Positions 1 to 6,202 of a DNA stretch of 19,151 bases are shown here, in pieces. The position numbers and the translations under genes were made by a program. Position 1 is the first letter of the stretch; every line of letters starts with the position of its first letter. Below the pieces are notes generated by a model. It did no database searches. It was not told the origin of the DNA and was given only the letters and a program-made list of their open reading frames with translations. The stretch is from positions 1 through 19,151 of the forward strand of contig JAAFJZ010000007.1 in NCBI GenBank assembly GCA_013298205.1, given 5' to 3'. Source of the stretch: Cytophagales bacterium. Its GTDB lineage: Bacteria; Bacteroidota; Bacteroidia; Cytophagales; UBA9547.

Positions 1-2
1 AT

Positions 3-335
3 ATTGGTACTGCTACAAGTAAAGGCGATGTGGTGTACTCAAATGGGATCGCTAATCAATTTATTAGTACTCCTCCTAGCTCATTAGCCCAAGATAATAG
101 AATCTTAGGTGTAGTGTACGAAAATGTCTGTAATGCAAATAGCACATGCAGAGTAGCTGTTTCAGGAGTAATGGGTGTAAAAGTAGGAGTTGCGGTATCT
201 GCAGGTCAGCATGCTGTGGGCAGTAGCACCTCAGGTCAGGCAGTAGCTACAGGAAGCCCTAATCCAGGTGCAAGCATAGGTGTATTTTTAGAACCGGGTT
301 CTGCTTCTACTCAGGTAAGGGTGCTTTTAAGATAG
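3..335 (+). CDS. C-terminal part of a beta-rich fibre/surface-like protein (5' truncated)
   Basis: The reading frame is open from the left edge (an Ile codon at base 3) to the TAG at 333-335. The gene therefore begins outside the window, and the GTG at 30 is probably internal. The visible 110 residues are rich in Gly, Ser, Val and Ala with almost no Lys or Glu. They alternate short beta-like strands with turns, for example GDVVYSNG, ILGVVYENV, VAVSGVMGVKVGVAVSAGQ and GASIGVFLEPGS, and end in VRVLLR. This pattern resembles the C-terminal head or needle domains of phage-fibre-like and DUF2190-like structural proteins, which are also found in large Bacteroidota surface proteins. That comparison is from memory of the fold pattern only. 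The protein lacks the basic, conserved end expected of a type IX secretion tail. Function is unknown; a surface or fibre role is an inference. Confidence 0.6.
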   Translation: MGTATSKGDVVYSNGIANQFISTPPSSLAQDNRILGVVYENVCNANSTCRVAVSGVMGVKVGVAVSAGQHAVGSSTSGQAVATGSPNPGASIGVFLEPGSASTQVRVLLR

Positions 336-423
336 TTTTTTCATTTGTTCTATCTTGCAGAATGCAAATTACGGATTAACTCTACAAGAATAAATTTTTA
401 CTGTACTGCAATTCAAGTTATTT

Positions 424-522
424 ATGCAACAACGAACCATAGAAGATTTTGACGGGCATACTTGGGAAGTATTTTACATGGATGTTTCGAAGCTTCCACA
501 AGAAGAAGCAAAAAACGACTAG
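424..522 (+). pseudogene. Short 32-codon ORF, probably a frame-shifted small gene
   Basis: An ATG at 424 opens MQQRTIEDFDGHTWEVFYMD and continues to a TAG at 520-522. The composition looks like real protein (acidic and aromatic, a structured start), unlike the Lys-rich overlapping frame beginning at 449. The stop falls straight after a run of six A at 510-515. One more A would give an ending EEAKKRLAKRKL and a stop at 537-539, a natural basic tail for a small protein of 38 residues. I do not recognise the family. The rest of the 309-base gap between genes (336-644) holds only short hairpins around 329-367 and the promoter at 534-563. It could be a genuine small protein, a decayed gene, or chance. 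Confidence 0.3.
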
Positions 523-533
523 CAAAAAGAAAA

Positions 534-563
534 TTGTAGCGCAATTACATATAAATATTTTTG
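534..563 (+). promoter_or_regulatory. Bacteroidota-type promoter for the DUF6398 gene
   Basis: TTG at 534-536 and TATTTTTG at 556-563 are separated by 19 bases. This matches the primary Bacteroidota sigma-factor consensus (TTG, about 19 bases, TAnnTTTG) exactly. Transcription would start near 570, leaving a leader of about 75 bases before the ATG at 645. The match is seen directly; activity is inferred. Confidence 0.6.
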
Positions 564-644
564 TTTTACTAAAAGATAAGCGTAGTGTACTCGAAGGAAA
601 GTGGTACAATGAACAACAGTTTAAACTTCAAATGATTATAAAAA

Positions 645-1151
645 ATGGACAAACTAAAAATACAAGAACAACAAAAGAAAATTCTTGCGCTTTTAAATGA
701 CTTCTGCCAAAAGAAGTTGAACCAAGAATATTTCGAAATTTCTGAACGGCTACTTCAAAAACTTGGGAGAAAAAAAACTGTACCCTTCATAACTGGGCAA
801 CCGCAAGTTTGGGCGGCAGCAATCATTCATGCCCTGGGTACAATCAATTTTTTATTTGACAAATCATCAGAATTGTATGTTTCTATTGACGAAATCAATA
901 TTTTTTTTGGAACAGCCAAATCTACGACAGGGAACAAATCAAAAGAAATTCGAGATTTACTCAAACTCGTTAGGTGGGATAAAGAGTTTTCCACAAAACG
1001 AATGAGTAATAGCAACCCATTTGCTAATCTTGTAATGGTAAACGGGTTAATCGTTCCAATTGACTCATTACCAGAAAACTATAAAGAAGCCGTTCAATAC
1101 GCAAAAGCAAATAACATAAATATTTCTTTCACAAGAGAAGAAGATCTTTAG
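645..1151 (+). CDS. DUF6398 domain protein
   Basis: This is a 168-residue soluble protein with no signal peptide or membrane segment. Residues 1-45 are helical and charged. Residues 46-120 carry the most conserved-looking block, with the motifs QPQVWAAAIIHALG, NFLFD, DEINIFFG and KSTTGNKSKEIRDLL. I recognise these as typical of DUF6398, a domain of unknown function scattered through many bacterial phyla. The KSTTGNKSKEIRDLL part reads like a helix-turn-helix second helix, so nucleic-acid binding is possible but unproven. Residues 130-168 (NPFANLVMVNGLIVPIDSLP) match the usual C-terminal extension. The ATG at 645 has a well-placed promoter upstream. The gene looks like a single transcription unit, and no partner is recognisable beside it. 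Confidence 0.75.
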   Translation: MDKLKIQEQQKKILALLNDFCQKKLNQEYFEISERLLQKLGRKKTVPFITGQPQVWAAAIIHALGTINFLFDKSSELYVSIDEINIFFGTAKSTTGNKSKEIRDLLKLVRWDKEFSTKRMSNSNPFANLVMVNGLIVPIDSLPENYKEAVQYAKANNINISFTREEDL

Positions 1152-1200
1152 CCAAGGCAATAAAAAACTACACAAGAAATTACATTTATATTGCTTGGCT
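1150..1200. repeat. Imperfect inverted repeat at the end of the DUF6398 gene
   Basis: AGCCAAGGCAAT at 1150-1161 and ATTGCTTGGCT at 1190-1200 are reverse complements apart from one bulged base, with a 28-base loop. The left arm begins inside the stop codon of the DUF6398 gene. No T-run follows, so it is not a classical intrinsic terminator. It may still protect the 3' end of the transcript or contribute to termination. Confidence 0.4.
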
Positions 1201-1370
1201 GAAAGGGGAAGACACTTGGTAGTTGTACGAATTTGTTTGTTAAGAAAAGCGTAATTCAAGGCTTATGAAAAGCATATTATTTTAGAAATTCTCATTACTA
1301 TTTTATCAAAACCTCCAACCAAAATATACCTCCAGAAGCAAGATTTGATTTTGTATGGCAAAATTTTGCT

Positions 1371-2594
1371 TTGAGTTATGACCTAGATAAAAGCTTAAAA
1401 TCGCTTTTTTCTTATAGAATAGCAAATGAAAGTCTTATTTATATTCCAGATTTATCAAACGATTTTTTTGAATCCCAGAATTTAGGGAAATTTCCTCTTT
1501 ATGAATCCAAAATCTATAAGGACGACCCAATTATTGTATTTTTTCCCAATCAAAACTTTCATTGGTTTGAGGAAAAGGAATCCAAAATTATTTTTCATCA
1601 AGATATAATTTCATCTGCATTTTACTTGCTTTCGGGCTGGCAGGAAATTAAAGCTAGTAAAGACATTTTGGGTAGATTTTTATTCTCTGATAGTGTTTTT
1701 CAAGAAATTTCCCATGCGTACTTGCCTTATGTGAATGTATATTTTGAAATCATAGCTTCGGGTATAGAAAAAATCACAAAAACCAAGGTTTTACCTAAAA
1801 ATCAAAATGGCAAACTGATTGTAAGCCATGATATAGATTTTATATATGCCCCCGCAAAATACCGTTTGAAAAAATATTTAAAATCTCTTCAAATTTTTTC
1901 ATTTTATAAACTTGCCATTTCCTTAATTTTTAAACGATACCCCCAAACAATTTTTGACAAAATCATCTCCTACTCACAAAGATTTTCTTTCCAAACACAT
2001 TTCTTTTTTTTGGCTACAGACAAAAAAATGGCTCGTTTTCATAATGCTGATTATCGGTTGAGCGATTTGGCTATTCGATATATGTTTAATAAGTTGAAGA
2101 ACTTAAAGATTGCAACTTCACTGCACGGAAGCTTGGGTACTAGTAAAGTCGCTAATTGGCTTAAAAAAGAAATGTCTTTTTTTGATAACCTAGACCAAAG
2201 ATTTCACTTTTTGTATTTTAATTCTAAAGCCTTTGTATCTATAATGGAAGAAGCCCAAGTAAAATGCGATTACTCTATTGGTTTTAATGATAAAATAGGT
2301 TTTAGAAGAGGAATTGCTTTGCCTTTTTATTTATTTGATTTTGAAAAAAACAAAGCCAGTACAGTAATAGAGATGCCATTAGCAATCATGGATGTAAGTC
2401 TGTTTTTGTCTCAATACATGAATTTAAGCTTGGAAGAAGCAAAACAAGAAATAAACAAAATTGTATCTTATACCCAAAAATATAACGGTATTTTGGTAAT
2501 CAATTGGCATTTTGATAGTTTTGATGAAGAAATGTATCCTGAAAGAATTCAACTTTTCGAGTATATTTTACAACTATTTTCACATAAAAATTAA
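1371..2594 (+). CDS. DUF7033/polysaccharide deacetylase-like protein (5' end disrupted)
   Basis: The 407 residues counted from the TTG at 1371 match Bacteroidota proteins that pair an N-terminal DUF7033 region with a polysaccharide-deacetylase-like barrel. SAFYLLSGWQE lies at residues 82-92. VSHDID at 151-156 corresponds to the metal-binding HDxD start of the catalytic barrel. Later come TSLHGS, DYSIGFND-GFRRG, a PFYLFD block, EMPLAIMDVSLF, and a closing INWHFDSFD. Related proteins are often encoded in surface-polysaccharide loci; the substrate is not known. The frame stays open upstream to 1269 and still reads like the family (EARFDFVWQNFALSYDL ahead of and across the TTG), so 1371 is not the true start. 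No start codon exists in that extension. Either the 5' end is frame-shifted in the sequence or the gene has lost its start. Confidence 0.75.
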   Translation: MSYDLDKSLKSLFSYRIANESLIYIPDLSNDFFESQNLGKFPLYESKIYKDDPIIVFFPNQNFHWFEEKESKIIFHQDIISSAFYLLSGWQEIKASKDILGRFLFSDSVFQEISHAYLPYVNVYFEIIASGIEKITKTKVLPKNQNGKLIVSHDIDFIYAPAKYRLKKYLKSLQIFSFYKLAISLIFKRYPQTIFDKIISYSQRFSFQTHFFFLATDKKMARFHNADYRLSDLAIRYMFNKLKNLKIATSLHGSLGTSKVANWLKKEMSFFDNLDQRFHFLYFNSKAFVSIMEEAQVKCDYSIGFNDKIGFRRGIALPFYLFDFEKNKASTVIEMPLAIMDVSLFLSQYMNLSLEEAKQEINKIVSYTQKYNGILVINWHFDSFDEEMYPERIQLFEYILQLFSHKN

Positions 2595-2654
2595 GCATTT
2601 CATCATTTTTTCTAAATTGTTACGTTTTTGTATAAAAAACCTAAATTTTGCAAA

Positions 2655-3359
2655 ATGAAAAAAATACTCTTTTCTATATTCTTGGGTTCACACACACTAT
2701 TTTCACAAAATATCCCTCAAATGCCAAAAGCGCCTAAATCTATTGCTGTATCTGGAACAGCAGAAATGAAAATCATCCCAGATGAAATTTATTTTAGCAT
2801 TACCATTCGTGAGTTTATGACCGGAAGCAATAAATACCCGATTGATAAACTTGAAAAACAATTGGTAGATGCAGTATTGCAAGCAGGAATAGATAGGAAA
2901 AATTTGATGCTAGACAATGTGTCGAGCTATAATGGGTACGAAAAGCGAAATAAATCTGAGGAGTTTTTGGTAGCCAAAACCTATGAAATCAAGGTTTCAG
3001 ACCAAAATAAACTCAATAGTATTTTAGAAAAAATAGAAGCCAAAGGCATTAGCAATACGAACATTACCAATTATTCACATTCTAAAATGCCAGAGTTTAA
3101 AAAGCAATTAAAAATTCAAGCCCTCAAAAACGCCAAAGAAAAAGCAAACTACTTGCTGGAAGCTATCGGTGAGCAATTGGGTGAAGCTTTGCGAATAACC
3201 GAAGATGAAAATGCAATTCCACAGCCCTATTATGCCAATACCCGTATGCTTGGACAAAGTATGTATGACAATTCTGGTGGTGGACAGCCTTCTGAGCAAG
3301 TGGACTTCAAGACCATTAAAATTCAGTTTTCTATCCAAGCCGAATTTGCGATTAAATAG
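2655..3359 (+). CDS. Secreted SIMPL-domain (DUF541) protein
   Basis: The protein has 234 residues from the ATG at 2655. A TTG nine codons earlier is possible, but the ATG gives a clean signal peptide (MKKILFSIFLGSHTLFSQ) with cleavage expected near residue 18. The mature protein is a SIMPL domain, the family of E. coli YggE and Brucella BP26. The typical opening is present (KSIAVSGTAEMKIIPDEIYFSITI, with the SGTAE and PDE signatures). So are the repeated beta-alpha pattern and the late block KIQALKNAKEKANYLLEAIGEQLGEALRI, which is highly characteristic of the family. The location is probably periplasmic. The molecular role of bacterial SIMPL proteins is poorly defined; stress and envelope functions have been proposed for relatives. 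It lies 39 bases upstream of the methylase gene and may be co-transcribed with it. Confidence 0.85.
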   Translation: MKKILFSIFLGSHTLFSQNIPQMPKAPKSIAVSGTAEMKIIPDEIYFSITIREFMTGSNKYPIDKLEKQLVDAVLQAGIDRKNLMLDNVSSYNGYEKRNKSEEFLVAKTYEIKVSDQNKLNSILEKIEAKGISNTNITNYSHSKMPEFKKQLKIQALKNAKEKANYLLEAIGEQLGEALRITEDENAIPQPYYANTRMLGQSMYDNSGGGQPSEQVDFKTIKIQFSIQAEFAIK

Positions 3360-3398
3360 TAATTTTAAGAAGTAAAGTTTTTTGTAAATCATTCACAC

Positions 3399-4124
3399 TT
3401 GGAAAACAAATCGCCTTGCCAAATTTATATGGTTCCTACTTCTATCACAGAAAGCGTGGGAGCAAGTTTTTTTTCAGAAGATTATCTATTGGCTATACAA
3501 ATGATTCAAGTTTGGTTTGTGGAAAATGAAAGAACTACAAGAAGGTTTCTAAGTAGCTTAAAAATTGGTATTACGATAGAATCGCTTATTTTGCAAGTAA
3601 TTGATGCCCAAACCCCAGAAAAAGAAATTATAAGTTTTATAGAAAAACACCAAATTTTGCATACTAAAATAGGTGTAATGTCTGAATCAGGTTGCCCTGG
3701 TATAGCTGATCCGGGTGCAAACGTGGCTAAAGTGGCACACAAACTAGGTTTAAACGTAATTCCTTTGCTAGGGCCGTCTTCTATCTTTTTATCATTGATG
3801 GCATCTGGTTTAAATGGACAAAATTTTGCTTTTCAAGGTTATCTCCCCATTCAAAAAGAAGAATTAAAAGTAAAGATTAAAAAACTAGAACAGGAATCAA
3901 CTAAAAACAAAACGACTCAAATTTTTATCGAAACTCCTTACCGAAATAAGCAAATTTTTGATACGCTACTTGAAGTTTGTGCAGAAAACACCTCTGTTTG
4001 CGTAGCAATTGATATAACAGGGAATGAAGAATATATTCAAACTAAAAAAGTAAAAGAATGGAAAAAGACAGAAGTTATTTTTAATAAAACCCCTACTGTC
4101 TTTCTTTTTTTGGCTGAAAAATAG
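3399..4124 (+). CDS. RsmI-like tetrapyrrole-methylase family SAM-dependent methyltransferase
   Basis: The 241-residue protein belongs to the SAM-dependent tetrapyrrole methylase fold in its rRNA-methylase branch. Motifs: QIYMVPTSI (residues 8-16), VENERTTRRF (41-50), GVMSESGCPGIADPG (92-106), GPSSIFLSLMASGLNGQNFAFQGYLP (125-150) and TQIFIETPYRN. RsmI 2'-O-methylates the ribose of C1402 in 16S rRNA. This protein is clearly shorter than the usual RsmI of about 280 residues, and Bacteroidota carry this shorter form as a separate group, so the exact target is uncertain. Translation appears to begin at TTG 3399. The first ATG (3429) would cut into the first beta strand (QIYMVPT). An in-frame TAA at 3366 limits any longer start. 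Confidence 0.8.
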   Translation: MENKSPCQIYMVPTSITESVGASFFSEDYLLAIQMIQVWFVENERTTRRFLSSLKIGITIESLILQVIDAQTPEKEIISFIEKHQILHTKIGVMSESGCPGIADPGANVAKVAHKLGLNVIPLLGPSSIFLSLMASGLNGQNFAFQGYLPIQKEELKVKIKKLEQESTKNKTTQIFIETPYRNKQIFDTLLEVCAENTSVCVAIDITGNEEYIQTKKVKEWKKTEVIFNKTPTVFLFLAEK

Positions 4125-4326
4125 CGATAATTTACAAACTTAAATTGTGTATTACTTGAGTCTTTTAATAAATTTTTGAGTCAAGAACATCTATTTTAAC
4201 CTTTTTTATGAATTATTTTGATTATTATTTTTAGCCTTTTTTGTTTACAATTTTTTCAAGATGTAACAGAAATAGTGTGGCTATCATAAATTTTTAGCTA
4301 AAGTTTTCATTTTCTGAATTAGATTT

Positions 4327-4353
4327 TTGTTTTAATTTTTTTTATTATATTTG
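4327..4353 (+). promoter_or_regulatory. Bacteroidota-type promoter for the CNB/CNB-kinase operon
   Basis: TATATTTG at 4346-4353 matches TAnnTTTG fully. A TTG lies at 4327-4329, 16 bases upstream, slightly shorter than the usual spacing. The start codon follows 31 bases after the -7 element. The rest of the 260-base gap (4125-4384) is AT-rich, and I see nothing else in it. Confidence 0.55.
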
Positions 4354-4384
4354 TAATCTATTATTTGTAATATCAAATTAAACG

Positions 4385-4897
4385 ATGACAATAGAGGAAA
4401 AAATTAATATTTTTAGAAAAACAACAATTTTTAGTGAGCTTCCTAAAATGATTTTAGAAGAACTAGCAAAAGTAAGTATTGTTCAAAACTTTAAGCCTGG
4501 AGACATTTTAATGAAACAAGGTGAAGAAGGTCATTGTATGCTAGTTTTGAGTGAGGGGTGGGTTCAAGTTTTTGATGGTGAACTAAAGTTAGCGGATTTA
4601 GAGCCAGTAAATATTATAGGTGAATTATCTCTATTAAGTTCAGAACCTCGCTCAGCAACTGTAGTTGCTGCGACAGACATTGTTGTACTTCAACTTGAAA
4701 AGGATGCTTTTGATTTAGTTCTGGAAGATAATTATGAGTTAAGTCGTACAATCAACTTGATTTTAATCAATCGTATGAAAAATCAAAATAAGTATATGGC
4801 TAATGAAATGAAAAGTAAAGAAACTTATTACAAAAAAATCATACGAGAAAAAGATATATTAATAACTGAATTGAAAATTAGTCTTCAAAATACTTAA
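4385..4897 (+). CDS. Cyclic nucleotide-binding domain protein (stand-alone CNB)
   Basis: The protein has 170 residues and is cytoplasmic. Residues 1-130 form one CNB domain. The helical lead-in is EKINIFRKTTIFSELP, the beta-roll covers KPGDILMKQGEEGHCMLVLSEGWVQVF, and the phosphate-binding cassette is GELSLLSSEPRSATV (79-93). The cassette keeps the Glu (80) and Arg (89) that contact ribose and phosphate in known cNMP sensors, so ligand binding is plausible. Residues 130-170 are a charged helix or short coiled coil (NRMKNQNK to KISLQNT). There is no DNA-binding or catalytic domain, so this is not a CRP-type regulator. The next gene starts 9 bases downstream and begins with a homologous CNB domain. 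The two proteins probably function together, perhaps as hetero-oligomers through their coiled coils (inference). Confidence 0.85.
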   Translation: MTIEEKINIFRKTTIFSELPKMILEELAKVSIVQNFKPGDILMKQGEEGHCMLVLSEGWVQVFDGELKLADLEPVNIIGELSLLSSEPRSATVVAATDIVVLQLEKDAFDLVLEDNYELSRTINLILINRMKNQNKYMANEMKSKETYYKKIIREKDILITELKISLQNT

Positions 4898-4906
4898 CAA
4901 TTTTAG

Positions 4907-6169
4907 ATGAACTCAATTGAAAAGCTAGAAATATTACAAAATTCAGATTTTTTTAATCGTCTTCCCAAAGATGTATTAGAAGATGTAGTAGAAAGTTTGA
5001 CTGTTGAAACATTTGAGGTTAATTCTCAAATCATAATTCAAGGTGAGATTGGTAAAGACATGTACATAATTACTGAAGGTGAAGTAAATGTACTAAAAGA
5101 CTCAATCGCATTAACAAAACTAGGTCCTTACAAAATCTTTGGAGAGCTTGCTTTACTTACTTCTGCTCCCAGAACAGCGACAATAGAAACGATTTCAAAA
5201 ACAGTTTTACTTTGTTATCGACAAGATGATTTTTATAGGCAATTAGGTCAAAAATCTGAGTTTAGCCGAAGTATTATTGGTCTTTTGACTGAAAGGCTTA
5301 ATCAACAGAATAAAAAAACAATTCAAAGTCTTTCAGATAAAGAGGAAGAATTGACTGAAATGGTTATGCAAAAAACCATAGAATTGCATAAAGCCAATGA
5401 CGAGCTTAAAAATATTAATTCTCAGCTTGAAGTTATGGTCGAACAAAGAACGCTTTCATTACAAAAAACGAACGAACGACTTTTAAGTGCAATGCAAGAG
5501 TTAGATACGTTTATTTATAAAGCATCACACGATTTAAAAGGTCCTCTTTCTAGCCTTGAAGGGTTGGCAATTTTAGGAAAAAGGGAGTCTCAAGATGAAA
5601 AAATTGCTATTTATTTTGATAAGTTTATCAATAAAACCCAAGATATGGAAAAGGTTTTATCTAATCTTCAAACTGTTAATGCAATTTATAAATCCAATCC
5701 AAAATTGATTGAAGTTAATCCAGTTTCGATTTTCAAAGATATATTCTCTGTTTTTTCAAGTAAAAATGGCGATTTTCAAGCAAATTTAAAATGCAATATT
5801 GATTACATTTCAATCCTTTCAGACATAGAAATTTTAAAAGCAGTTTTTGTAAGTATTATTGAAAATTGCTTTTCATTTGTTAATTCAAACCATAAATACT
5901 TAAACATAAAAGCAGATTTTGAAATAGATAATGATAATTGTAAAATAACAATAACTGATAATGGAATAGGTATAAACCAAGCAATACTTAAAAATGTATT
6001 TAACATGTTTTATAGAGGTTCTGAGATAAGTAAAGGCAGTGGGATGGGTTTGTATATAGCTCAAAAAGCCATTGAAAAATTATCTGGAAACATTAATATA
6101 GAATCATTAGAAGGAATTTTTACAACTGTTAAAATAGAATTACCACAAATTTTAGAACCTAGCTTATAA
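4907..6169 (+). CDS. Soluble histidine kinase with N-terminal cyclic nucleotide-binding domain
   Basis: The 420-residue protein has no membrane segment or signal peptide. Residues 1-130 are a CNB domain with cassette GELALLTSAPRTATI (79-93; Glu80 and Arg89 present). Residues 135-200 are a long coiled coil. Residues 201-265 are the dimerisation/phosphoacceptor domain, with His208 in KASHDLKGPLSS. Residues 305-415 are the ATPase domain, with the N box at IIEN (Asn320), DNGIG at 351-355 and KGSGMGLYIAQKAI as the G2 box. All catalytic elements look intact. The layout suggests that cAMP or cGMP, or another ligand of the CNB, controls autophosphorylation. No response regulator is encoded in the window, so the phosphate receiver is unknown. 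Similarity to the preceding CNB protein suggests a tandem duplication followed by kinase fusion. Confidence 0.9.
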   Translation: MNSIEKLEILQNSDFFNRLPKDVLEDVVESLTVETFEVNSQIIIQGEIGKDMYIITEGEVNVLKDSIALTKLGPYKIFGELALLTSAPRTATIETISKTVLLCYRQDDFYRQLGQKSEFSRSIIGLLTERLNQQNKKTIQSLSDKEEELTEMVMQKTIELHKANDELKNINSQLEVMVEQRTLSLQKTNERLLSAMQELDTFIYKASHDLKGPLSSLEGLAILGKRESQDEKIAIYFDKFINKTQDMEKVLSNLQTVNAIYKSNPKLIEVNPVSIFKDIFSVFSSKNGDFQANLKCNIDYISILSDIEILKAVFVSIIENCFSFVNSNHKYLNIKADFEIDNDNCKITITDNGIGINQAILKNVFNMFYRGSEISKGSGMGLYIAQKAIEKLSGNINIESLEGIFTTVKIELPQILEPSL

Positions 6170-6202
6170 TTTTTTTAAATAGCTGAAATTAAATCCTAGA
6201 TC

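Noticed and set aside
329..367. Small hairpins after the first gene (AAGATAG/CTATCTT and TTGCA/TGCAA)
   Set aside because: Stems of 7 and 5 bp, AT-rich and without a T-run. Too weak to call a terminator.
449..700. Plus-strand ORF of 83 residues overlapping the DUF6398 start
   Set aside because: Lys/Thr/Gln-rich and low complexity, overlaps both the promoter at 534-563 and the start of the recognised DUF6398 gene. It looks like an out-of-frame reading.
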